Source: JAIPAN01 sp040403555 (GTDB taxonomy: Bacteria > Bacteroidota > Bacteroidia > Sphingobacteriales > Sphingobacteriaceae). From it: a stretch of DNA of 64,000 nucleotides. The notes beneath the pieces were generated by a model, which worked only from the letters and a program-made list of their open reading frames with translations, did no database searches and was not told where the DNA came from. Of the stretch, positions 19,578-27,262 are shown piece after piece (the stretch's first letter is position 1; every line of letters starts with the position of its first letter). The stretch is from contig JBBAKN010000002.1 in the NCBI GenBank assembly GCA_040403555.1, positions 124,001 to 188,000 on the forward strand, read 5' to 3'. The position numbers and the translations under genes are program-made.

Positions 19578-20540
19578 CTAAAATCTGAGGACTTTAATTA
19601 GTACCAGCAGGGGGCAAATTTCAAGGGCACAAAAGTAAATAAATAAATAAAACTTTGGAAATTGATAATGCGATAAAACGTGAATGGCCCCTCTAATAGC
19701 CTGAAACACAGTAATAAATAACAAAATAGCTATACCGGCATATATAAATAGCACGGCATGAGCACTTGTACTAAGACTGAAAGCAACAATAAGGGGTAAA
19801 AAAAGCAGAGCCGCATGAAAATAACTAAGCAATAAAATTGAGGTGTACTCCCGTACCGCTTTCTGCACCACTAATAAATAACCTAAACAACGTAAAACGT
19901 ACACTTTTAAGATAATTAGCGCCATAATTAAGAGTGATAAAATCACATACCAATTAACTCCAGTATACACATACGATAACTGCAAGTAGCTACCCACTAA
20001 ATATAAATACATACCAATAGTAAAGCCAAAAAGTACAAAGAGTAGCATAAAGGGCCAAGAGCCTAAAAACCCGACGCTGGTGGTTTGTTGAGTTAAGAAC
20101 CGATGATCGAAGAACGCATTCATGAGTATCGATATATCATTTCTAAAAGCTATTCGAAGGACAGAAAAGCCTAGCACCAAACACAGAATAACCAACAATA
20201 CCCAACGTTGGCCATGTTTTTTCAATTTCCCTTCGCCCTCATGATTAGTAGGATGTCCGAATTTCTTTGCCCAAGCAATAAAATCGAGATTTTTAACCTG
20301 ATAAAGTTGCATTAAACTATCTATAAAGCGATTTTTACGATTCGGATCGGGGTATTTGATATACATCACGGCTAAAGAATCAGAAACTCGTTTGAGTGAG
20401 TCGTTCTTTGCAGCATTCTGCACACGGCCAACAGAATCGGCCAATTTTGGCGCAGTACTTTGCAACACCGAATCGGTTTGTGCCCACAAGCCCAAGGGCA
20501 AAAGCAAAAGCACAAAAAATACGAAACGAGGATAGGTCAT
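19578..20540 (-). CDS. DUF4271 membrane protein
   Basis: The 320-residue membrane protein begins with a signal peptide ending LWA, followed by Gln at +1. About 85 polar residues come next, then a run of hydrophobic helices from about residue 112 to the end (six to eight segments). The C-terminal YLFIYFCALEICPLLVLIK matches the closing signature I recall for DUF4271. Its function is unknown. Position just before hemD and gldK suggests a shared transcript and perhaps a role with the gliding/secretion apparatus, which is inference only. Confidence 0.75.
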   Translation of the reverse strand: MTYPRFVFFVLLLLPLGLWAQTDSVLQSTAPKLADSVGRVQNAAKNDSLKRVSDSLAVMYIKYPDPNRKNRFIDSLMQLYQVKNLDFIAWAKKFGHPTNHEGEGKLKKHGQRWVLLVILCLVLGFSVLRIAFRNDISILMNAFFDHRFLTQQTTSVGFLGSWPFMLLFVLFGFTIGMYLYLVGSYLQLSYVYTGVNWYVILSLLIMALIILKVYVLRCLGYLLVVQKAVREYTSILLLSYFHAALLFLPLIVAFSLSTSAHAVLFIYAGIAILLFITVFQAIRGAIHVLSHYQFPKFYLFIYFCALEICPLLVLIKVLRF

Positions 20541-20570
20541 TCTCTAATGCGGTGCGTGATTACTAAACCG

Positions 20571-20578
20571 CAAATTTA
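20571..20578 (-). promoter_or_regulatory. Candidate -7 promoter box for DUF4271-hemD
   Basis: The minus strand reads TAAATTTG, an exact TAnnTTTG match, 30 bases before the DUF4271 ATG. This gives a leader of about 25 bases. The -33 element is weak. Confidence 0.45.
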
Positions 20579-20615
20579 CCGTAAATTTTAAATCAATGTA
20601 GAATTAAAAATGAAA

Positions 20616-20984
20616 CTAGGGTAGGTAGCTTAATTTAAACCAACCGGCATAGTCGGCATCTATAGGTATGATAAAATCTTGTTGTTTTACTACCTCATTA
20701 TCAACGCTTATGGTGAGCGTTGCTTTTTGGGCTTCCTTCAGGTTTGGAGTATAAATAAAGGTACGTAGTTCTACAGGTTTTTTAATAGTTGGTGTATGTA
20801 CCAACTCCGTTTGCCAACGTTGAGCCTTAAAGCGTTTTAGTCGTAGGCGATTGTCGGTATCTTTAAAACCAACTTGCGCACTTGCCTCAAAACTAAATTG
20901 TACTGCAAGCGTTATGGTACTTGCCGAAGCAGGCGACGACACGGCTCTTTTAGAGAATATTTTGTCTAAAACTTTTTTTAACAT
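20616..20984 (-). CDS. Unrecognised 122-residue protein
   Basis: I do not recognise this protein. It begins MLKKVLDKIFSKRA, a short basic helix, then alternates polar and hydrophobic residues in a way that suggests beta strands (TITLAVQFSFEASAQVGF, LRTFIYTPN, ATLTISVDNEVV, FIIPIDADYAGWFKL). There is no clear membrane helix or signal peptide. It is read leftwards, 75 bases before DUF4271, and has its own candidate promoter. The AT-poor start and normal codon pattern support a real gene. Confidence 0.65.
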   Translation of the reverse strand: MLKKVLDKIFSKRAVSSPASASTITLAVQFSFEASAQVGFKDTDNRLRLKRFKAQRWQTELVHTPTIKKPVELRTFIYTPNLKEAQKATLTISVDNEVVKQQDFIIPIDADYAGWFKLSYLP

Positions 20985-21038
20985 CTACAGACCCAAGCGA
21001 CATGCTAGATAAACAACTTGAAAATTATCGCTCTAAGA

Positions 21039-21046
21039 CAAATTTA
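21039..21046 (-). promoter_or_regulatory. Candidate -7 promoter box for the 122-residue protein gene
   Basis: The minus strand reads TAAATTTG, matching TAnnTTTG, 54 bases before the ATG at 20984. The divergent 182-base gap up to hemW (20985-21166) holds no other gene that I can see. Confidence 0.4.
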
Positions 21047-21152
21047 TATACAAGGCATAAGAGCTTTCGTCCCGTATTTCACCTGTATTGTCCCAATTTT
21101 TAAAATAATGGCCACAAAAGGTCCTGTAAAACGTAAAATGAGTTAAAAAGCC

Positions 21153-21160
21153 TAACTTTA
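21153..21160 (+). promoter_or_regulatory. Candidate -7 promoter box for hemW
   Basis: TAACTTTA matches five of the six fixed positions of TAnnTTTG and lies 6 bases before the hemW ATG. If used, it predicts a leaderless mRNA. Confidence 0.3.
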
Positions 21161-21166
21161 CGGACT

Positions 21167-22306
21167 ATGGCTGGCATTTACCTCCACATCCCTTTTTGCA
21201 AAAAAGCATGTCATTACTGCGATTTTCATTTTAGTACATCTTTGGATGCAAAAGCCGATATGATGGACGCCATTTGCAAGGAACTAACGTTAAGAAAAAG
21301 CTATTTAGAAGCTGAACGGGTAGAAACCATTTATTTTGGCGGTGGCACACCTTCCTTGCTTAGCACCGATGAGTTGCAAAAAATACTCGACACTATACAT
21401 CAACTTTTTACAGTATCGGGCAAGGCGGAAATTACGTTAGAGGCCAACCCCGATGATTTACATGCACAAAAGATAAAAGAGCTTAGTCAAAGCCCCATCA
21501 ATCGCTTAAGCATTGGTGTGCAATCGTTTTTTGATGACGATCTTTTGTGGATGAATAGATCACATACCGGTGCCGAAGCCGATAGCTGCATAAAACGGTC
21601 ACAAGATGCCGGATTTGAGAATAGCAATGTAGACCTCATTTATGGATTTCCTTTATTATTAGATAGGAAGTGGGAGCAAAATATAGCACAAATCATACAC
21701 CTTAATGTTCCTCACTTATCTAGCTATGCTATGACTGTAGAACAGGGTACAGCTCTGCATCATTTTATCGAAAAGAAAAAACAAACTCCCTTAAACGAAG
21801 CGCAAAGTGCGCAGCAATTTTTATACTTAATACACCAAACCGAGCAGGCCGGACTACAACAATATGAGATTTCAAATTTTGCAAAAGCGGGCAAAGAATC
21901 TATACACAATAGCAACTATTGGAAAGGCGAAAAGTACCTAGGCATTGGGCCATCGGCACATTCGTTTAATGCACATAGTCGACAATGGAATGTGGCCAAT
22001 AATGCCAATTACATGCAAAGTATTGCCCAAAATAAAGTACCGCAAAGCACAGAAATACTAAGTTTAAACAATCGGTTTAATGAATACATCATGACGAGTT
22101 TGCGGACCACTTGGGGTACCGATCTAACTAAAATTAACACCGATTTTGGACCCGATTTTAAAACACATATCCTTAGCAAATTAACGGAATACGAAGAAAA
22201 AGAATGGCTATTTTTAGAAGCCGATCATCTTTTTTTAACCAAAAATGGCAAACTTTTTGCCGATCGTATTGCAGCAGATTTATTTATTGTAGATGATGAA
22301 AACTAA
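21167..22306 (+). CDS. hemW: Radical SAM heme chaperone HemW-like
   Basis: The 379-residue protein has the radical-SAM cluster motif with C11, C15 and C18 in PFCKKACHYCDF. GGGTPS near residue 58 and EANPDDL near residue 98 are SAM-site marks of the HemN/HemW family. The C-terminal HemN domain is present. The four-cysteine-type N-terminus and about 380-residue length fit HemW, a heme-binding chaperone, rather than true HemN oxidase (about 450 residues). Its end overlaps the start of the next gene by 14 bases. Confidence 0.9.
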   Translation: MAGIYLHIPFCKKACHYCDFHFSTSLDAKADMMDAICKELTLRKSYLEAERVETIYFGGGTPSLLSTDELQKILDTIHQLFTVSGKAEITLEANPDDLHAQKIKELSQSPINRLSIGVQSFFDDDLLWMNRSHTGAEADSCIKRSQDAGFENSNVDLIYGFPLLLDRKWEQNIAQIIHLNVPHLSSYAMTVEQGTALHHFIEKKKQTPLNEAQSAQQFLYLIHQTEQAGLQQYEISNFAKAGKESIHNSNYWKGEKYLGIGPSAHSFNAHSRQWNVANNANYMQSIAQNKVPQSTEILSLNNRFNEYIMTSLRTTWGTDLTKINTDFGPDFKTHILSKLTEYEEKEWLFLEADHLFLTKNGKLFADRIAADLFIVDDEN

Positions 22307-23090
22307 CCCTCAAATAGTTTGGATAACTGGAGCCTCCTCTGGTATTGGCGAAGCCTTGGTGTATGCCTACAGCCAAAAAGGCGCAAAATTAATTATCTCT
22401 TCGCGGAATAAAGAGCGTTTATATAAAGTAAAAACTGCCTGCAAAGGCAACCCATTAGACATTCATGTACTACCCCTAGATTTAGATGAACTAGACACAT
22501 TACCTAAAAAAGTAGCGGATGCTCTAAATATTTTTAGAAAAATTGATGTGGTTATACACGCTGGAGGCCTAAGTCAACGTTCTATAGCTATAGAAACAAA
22601 TTTATCCGTGATAGAACGTTTAATGAAGGTAAATTATATAAGTACAGTTGCTATAAACCAAGCTTTATTGCCAAGTATGTTGGCGCAAGGTAGTGGAACC
22701 ATTGTTTTAATTAGCAGTTTGGTGGGCAAATTTGGTACGCCTTTTCGGTCGGCTTATGCCGCATCTAAACATGCGCTACATGGCTACTACGATTCGTTAC
22801 GAGCCGAACTGAACAATAAAAAAATACAAATTACCATAGCTTGTCCTGGTTTTATTAGAACAAACGTAAGTATAAACGCATTAGTGGGCGATGGCTCGGC
22901 GCAAAACTCCATGGATGCTGCACAAGCAAATGGCATGAGCGCCGAACGCTGTGCACAAAAAATAATACAGGGAATTACAAGAAAGAGAGAAGAAATGTAT
23001 GTGGGTGGAAAAGAAATTTATGGAGTTTGGCTAAAACGGTTCTTCCCAACATTATTTTCACGATTTGTAAAAAAAGCCAAGGTGCGATAA
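22293..23090 (+). CDS. Short-chain dehydrogenase/reductase
   Basis: The 265-residue classical SDR has the cofactor motif TGASSGIG near residue 14, the LVSS-type catalytic Ser in LISSLVG and the YxxxK pair in YAASKHAL. SSRNKERL after strand two, with its Arg, suggests NADP(H) preference. It overlaps hemW by 14 bases. The substrate is not predictable. It resembles the DltE/YqjQ-like group of SDRs. Confidence 0.88.
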   Translation: MMKTNPQIVWITGASSGIGEALVYAYSQKGAKLIISSRNKERLYKVKTACKGNPLDIHVLPLDLDELDTLPKKVADALNIFRKIDVVIHAGGLSQRSIAIETNLSVIERLMKVNYISTVAINQALLPSMLAQGSGTIVLISSLVGKFGTPFRSAYAASKHALHGYYDSLRAELNNKKIQITIACPGFIRTNVSINALVGDGSAQNSMDAAQANGMSAERCAQKIIQGITRKREEMYVGGKEIYGVWLKRFFPTLFSRFVKKAKVR

Positions 23091-23132
23091 ACCGTAAAAA
23101 TACGTTTGTCACGCAATGTAACAGAATTCATA

Positions 23133-23156
23133 TTACCTAGTAGGTAAATATACCTA
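23133..23156. promoter_or_regulatory. Operator-like array of palindromic half-sites before the PAS kinase
   Basis: TTACCT-AGT-AGGTAA (23133-23147) is a perfect palindrome with a 3-base centre. Its right arm also pairs with a third half-site, as TAGGTA-AATA-TACCTA (23141-23156). The array directly precedes and touches a TATATTTA -7-like box at 23155-23162. This arrangement suits a repressor or activator site. The binding protein is unknown. Confidence 0.4.
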
Positions 23157-23162
23157 TATTTA
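23155..23162 (+). promoter_or_regulatory. Candidate -7 promoter box for the PAS kinase operon
   Basis: TATATTTA matches five of six fixed positions of TAnnTTTG and lies 28 bases before the first ATG of the kinase. It overlaps the end of the palindromic array at 23133-23156. Confidence 0.35.
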
Positions 23163-23190
23163 CAAGCGTTATATTAACTAGTAGTATAAA

Positions 23191-24684
23191 ATGCGTTCAA
23201 TGAATAAAAATCCTGAATATTCCGATTTTCTTGAAAATGAGCATTTCAAGCTACTAGAGAAGGCACTGCATGCGGGCTTATTCAAAATTAGCGAAAATAA
23301 CGACAGTTTAATTTGCTCTCCCGCCTTTTGTAAGCTATTGGGCTACCCAGACAATACCAATAATTTATCCAAATCGTTTTTTTTTGATCAACTTGTTTTT
23401 CCTGCAGACAAAGAAATTCTTCTTAAAGCGATACAAAACAACTTTAAATCGGGTAAGCACTTCCTATTAGAAATACAACTTTTATATAAAAAAGGAGCAT
23501 ACAAATGGTTTAAAATTGCTGGCCATACAAAGCAAACTTCCGGTGGGCCGGCCTACATGCTATGTAGCATAACCGATATTAATGAGCGTGTTGAACAAAA
23601 AATTGCGATACAAAAAAGTGAGCACTTATTTGAAGAAGCTGGCAAAATGGCCCGTGTAGGCGTGTGGGAATTATATACAAATCCACCCCTACTTACTTGG
23701 TCAAAAGAAGTGTGTCATATTCACGAAGTGCCCGACAATTTTACACCCGATCTGAATACTGCCATCAATTTTTACAGCCCTCCAGCTATACCCATAATAC
23801 AAGAAGCCGTAAACGATGCGCTAAACCTAGGTACACCCTTCGACTTGGAGCTAAAAATTAGTACAGCTACGCAAAAAGAAATTTGGGTAAGAGCCCTTGG
23901 CAAACCTATCCTCGATAAAAAATCTAAAAAAATTATTGGTGTAAGAGGTGTTTTTCAGGACATTAATGAACAAAAAGAGAAACAAGTAGCCATAGACGAA
24001 TCTACCAAAATAATTACCAGCCAAAACAAGCGACTGGTTAATTTTGCCCATATTGTTTCGCATAACTTGCGGGCTTATGCTGCCAATTTAAGCCTTACCC
24101 TCGAATTAGAGTCCGATGAAACAAGCCCGGCAGAAAAAACAAAGCTGCAAGAAAACTTACGAAAAATTAGTGCATCGTTAAACGAAACTATTACGCATTT
24201 AACAGACTTAGTAGTTGCACAAACAGAAACGCATGAAATTAAGAAAAGAGTTGCCTTAGATAAAGTAATGCAACATGTTGAAGATGTTTTGCAAGCCGAA
24301 ATTCATGAAAGTAAAGCAACCTTAAAAGTGAATTTTAGTAAATGTGCCGAGATAGATTTTGTGCCTGCCTATTTAGAGAGTATACTGCTAAATTTTACAT
24401 CCAATGCACTCAAATACAGAAACCCAGACGTGCCATTGGTTATAACTATAGAGAGCGATATAGAAGTTGGCAAACCCATACTGCAAGTTAGCGACAACGG
24501 CCTAGGTATTGATTTAATAAAGTATGGAGAGCAGATTTTTGGGATGTACAAAACCTTTCATGGAAACCCAAATGCACGGGGTATTGGTTTATTTATGACC
24601 AAAAATCAGGTGGAATCTTTAGGTGGTAAAATTAGTGTAGAGAGCGAACCGAATAAGGGAACAGCATTTAAAATACAATTTTAA
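23191..24684 (+). CDS. PAS-domain sensor histidine kinase, soluble
   Basis: The 497-residue kinase has no membrane segment. A first PAS domain spans about residues 18-135, ending in a PAC-like segment; a second PAS spans about 145-262 (GKMARVGVWELYTNPPLLTW, closing GVRGVFQDINEQ). A short coiled linker leads to the phospho-acceptor helix with H291 in HIVSHNLRAYAANL. The ATPase domain has the N box LLNFTSNALKY, DNGLGIDL and GIGLFMTKNQVE. A second ATG at 23200 would remove three residues. It is followed 2 bases later by a receiver protein, its probable partner. Confidence 0.9.
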   Translation: MRSMNKNPEYSDFLENEHFKLLEKALHAGLFKISENNDSLICSPAFCKLLGYPDNTNNLSKSFFFDQLVFPADKEILLKAIQNNFKSGKHFLLEIQLLYKKGAYKWFKIAGHTKQTSGGPAYMLCSITDINERVEQKIAIQKSEHLFEEAGKMARVGVWELYTNPPLLTWSKEVCHIHEVPDNFTPDLNTAINFYSPPAIPIIQEAVNDALNLGTPFDLELKISTATQKEIWVRALGKPILDKKSKKIIGVRGVFQDINEQKEKQVAIDESTKIITSQNKRLVNFAHIVSHNLRAYAANLSLTLELESDETSPAEKTKLQENLRKISASLNETITHLTDLVVAQTETHEIKKRVALDKVMQHVEDVLQAEIHESKATLKVNFSKCAEIDFVPAYLESILLNFTSNALKYRNPDVPLVITIESDIEVGKPILQVSDNGLGIDLIKYGEQIFGMYKTFHGNPNARGIGLFMTKNQVESLGGKISVESEPNKGTAFKIQF

Positions 24685-24686
24685 CC

Positions 24687-25082
24687 ATGCATAATAAACT
24701 GCTTACATTTTTAATTGATGATGATGAAATTTTTGTATTTGCAACGAAACGACTCATTCAACTAAAGAATTTCTGCAAAGATGTGTATCACTTTAGTACC
24801 GTTGCTGAAGCCATTGCTTATTTTAAAAATCATAAGAAAAACCCAGATTTAATCCCGGATGTAGTGTTTATTGACATCAACCTAAAAGCAGAAACAGGCT
24901 GGGATTTTATCAATCATTACGAAGAACTGAGCCCCGAACTAGCCAAAGAAACACATATTTATATGCTTAGCGCATCCTTATCTCATGCAGATTTAGAAAA
25001 AAGTAAACAATATCCTTTTGTAAAAGGCTTCCTAAATAAGCCCCTTAGCAAAGAAAATTTAGCCCAAATTTTTGGTTCTTAA
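24687..25082 (+). CDS. Single-domain response regulator
   Basis: The 131-residue receiver domain has no output domain. Acidic pocket D11-D12, phospho-acceptor D63 in VVFIDINL, the Ser switch residue in MLSAS and K118 in FLNKPLS are all present. It starts 2 bases after the PAS kinase stop, so it should be its cognate partner. Stand-alone receivers act by protein contact or in phosphorelays. The output is unknown. Confidence 0.9.
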   Translation: MHNKLLTFLIDDDEIFVFATKRLIQLKNFCKDVYHFSTVAEAIAYFKNHKKNPDLIPDVVFIDINLKAETGWDFINHYEELSPELAKETHIYMLSASLSHADLEKSKQYPFVKGFLNKPLSKENLAQIFGS

Positions 25083-25146
25083 ACTGTTGAGCTTGTAGTT
25101 TTTTGCCAAAAAATCATAATTTAGGGCACACATTCACATCCACTAT

Positions 25147-26400
25147 ATGGCTAACCGAATTTTCGTACTACTAACCCTGGTTCTAGTAGTTCTTGCATTA
25201 GACTTTTATATCTATAAAGCCATTTTGGGGGCCAAAGCAAATTGGTCTGAAGTAAAAAGAAATCGATTTAGCATAAGCTGGTGGGCTATTACACTCCTAT
25301 TTTTTATTGGCATTTTCTTCAGCATTTACTTCAATATACGCCTAACCATACGAGCCATTATTCTGGTTGCCTTTTTCTTAAGCTTTATAGGTAAAGTGTT
25401 TTTTGCACTTTTTTTATTAGTTGACGATGTACGCAGATTGACTATTTGGGCAAAACGCAAAGTCATTAAAACAAAAACGACAATTGCCGGCGAACCTATT
25501 AAACGTTCCGATTTCCTTTTAAAAGCAGGCACCATTGCTGCTGCACTACCTATAAGTTCTTTGTCTTTTGGTATAATTTCGGGTGCTTACGATTATAAAA
25601 TAGTCCGACAGAAATTGTATTTGGCCAACCTACCCAAAACCTTTGATGGCATAACTTTAGGACAAATTTCAGATATTCACTCGGGTAGCTTTTATGACCG
25701 AAAAGCTGTTTTGGGCGGTGTAGAAATGCTTATGAAAGAAAAGCCGGATCTCATTTTCTTTACCGGAGACTTGGTAAATAACATAGCTAACGAAATGAGA
25801 GATTATCAAGATATATTTTCGAAAATAAAGGCGCCGCTAGGTGTTTACTCGGTGCTCGGAAATCACGATTATGGTGATTATTTTTTTGGCAGAGGCCCTT
25901 CGGCTGCTAAAGCAAAAAGCCTTGCCGATGTGAAGCAAACGCACAAAAACATGGGCTGGAATTTGCTGCTTAACGAACACCGTAGTATAAAAATAGGCGG
26001 AGAAGAAATTGGCATATTGGGTATAGAGAATTGGGGAGCCGGCCGTTTTGCAAAATATGGGCGCATGGATTTGGCCGTTCAAAACACAGAGCATTTCCCG
26101 GTAAAATTATTACTTTCTCACGACCCCTCTCATTGGCGTGCACAGGTTTTAGAAAGCTACCCGCAAATTGACGCCATGTTTAGCGGACACACCCACGGCA
26201 TGCAGTTTGGTGTACGTACCAAAGAGTTTCAATGGAGCCCCATAGAATACATTTACAAAGAATGGGCAGGTCTCTATCAAGAGAAAAATCAGCAATTATA
26301 TGTAAACGTGGGTTATGGATTTTTGGGCTACCCGGGTAGGGTGGGTATTTTACCTGAAATCACGATATTTGAACTAAAGTCGGGCGTTGCTCCAGCTTAA
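25147..26400 (+). CDS. Membrane-anchored metallophosphoesterase (YkuE-like)
   Basis: The 417-residue protein begins with three hydrophobic helices at about residues 2-20, 38-58 and 61-84. A twin-basic linker and another hydrophobic stretch near 125-140 follow. The phosphoesterase domain has all five metal motifs: GQISDIHSG, FFTGDLVNN, LGNHDYGDY, LLSHDPSHW and SGHTHGMQFG. Related YkuE enzymes act on extracytoplasmic lipid or nucleotide phosphates. The substrate here is unknown. The stop is 4 bases before a UbiA-like gene, so the two may share a pathway on membrane lipids. Confidence 0.88.
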   Translation: MANRIFVLLTLVLVVLALDFYIYKAILGAKANWSEVKRNRFSISWWAITLLFFIGIFFSIYFNIRLTIRAIILVAFFLSFIGKVFFALFLLVDDVRRLTIWAKRKVIKTKTTIAGEPIKRSDFLLKAGTIAAALPISSLSFGIISGAYDYKIVRQKLYLANLPKTFDGITLGQISDIHSGSFYDRKAVLGGVEMLMKEKPDLIFFTGDLVNNIANEMRDYQDIFSKIKAPLGVYSVLGNHDYGDYFFGRGPSAAKAKSLADVKQTHKNMGWNLLLNEHRSIKIGGEEIGILGIENWGAGRFAKYGRMDLAVQNTEHFPVKLLLSHDPSHWRAQVLESYPQIDAMFSGHTHGMQFGVRTKEFQWSPIEYIYKEWAGLYQEKNQQLYVNVGYGFLGYPGRVGILPEITIFELKSGVAPA

Positions 26401-26404
26401 CTCA

Positions 26405-27262
26405 ATGAAAACATACCTAAGGCAAGTCGTAGAATTTATACTTTTTAGCCAATTATTTATTGCAAGCGGTGCTGCTGCACAAACCGCATTTACGTATCAG
26501 CTCATTGGGCAGGCTATCGATTTTCGAGTAGTAGCTCTTGTTTTTTTTGCTACACTGGCGCTGTATAATTTAAGCATGGTATTGTCTAATCCGGGCAAAA
26601 AAACAGCTTCTCTGCTAAAAAGAGTGCAGTGGCTGAGCAAGCATCAACACTTATGTAGTTCATTTACCTTAATTGGCGGATTATCTACCCTTTGCCTTAG
26701 TTTTTTTCTATCAGCAACGGCCCAAGTAGCATTGGCAAGTTTGGCGCTTATTTCCATTGCTTACAGCCTTCCGTTAGTACCCTTTAGAGGAGAACGTGTA
26801 AGCCTCCGAAACATCCCGGGATTAAAGCTAGTACTTATTGCCCTTGTTTGGGCACTTAGCACCACCCTGCTCCCTATTGTCAATAGCCCAGCAAGCCTTA
26901 GTGCGGGTAATTTGTGGTTACTCTTAACTCAACGCATTTTATTTTTTATATCCATTGCCATTCCTTTTGATGTGCGTGATATTTATCAAGACAGCATATA
27001 TTCTCTGAAAACCATTGCAGTGGCCTTGGGTAAGCAGAAATCTCAATATGTTGCACACCTATCTTTAGCACTATCATCTACCATTTGGTGGCACTTATCT
27101 ACCTATTCTATAGGACATTTAGTACCCATCATATTGGTATTTGGAGTAGGTACTTGGTGCATACAAACTGCAGATAAGCAGAAGGAGCTATTCTATTTTG
27201 TAGTGTTAGATGGCTTACTCTACTTAGCCCCAGGCTTGTTAGCCTTATACACTATAGCTTAA
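26405..27262 (+). CDS. UbiA-like membrane protein with degenerate first Asp motif
   Basis: The 285-residue protein has about eight membrane helices. The second prenyltransferase motif is recognisable as FDVRDIYQDSIYSLKTIAVA followed by LGK, the DxxD...K.TiA pattern of UbiA enzymes. The first Asp-rich loop expected after helix two instead reads LYNLSMVLSNPGKK, without the Asp residues. The protein may be a UbiA-fold member with changed chemistry or no catalysis. The ATG at 26405 follows the phosphoesterase stop by 4 bases; an earlier ATG at 26387 would overlap it. Its last 11 bases overlap the convergent GH31 gene. Confidence 0.65.
   Translation: MKTYLRQVVEFILFSQLFIASGAAAQTAFTYQLIGQAIDFRVVALVFFATLALYNLSMVLSNPGKKTASLLKRVQWLSKHQHLCSSFTLIGGLSTLCLSFFLSATAQVALASLALISIAYSLPLVPFRGERVSLRNIPGLKLVLIALVWALSTTLLPIVNSPASLSAGNLWLLLTQRILFFISIAIPFDVRDIYQDSIYSLKTIAVALGKQKSQYVAHLSLALSSTIWWHLSTYSIGHLVPIILVFGVGTWCIQTADKQKELFYFVVLDGLLYLAPGLLALYTIA

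Noticed and set aside
27252..27262. Overlap of the UbiA-like and GH31 genes as a sign of misannotation
   Set aside because: Both C-termini look normal; an 11-base tail-to-tail overlap is ordinary in a compact genome.
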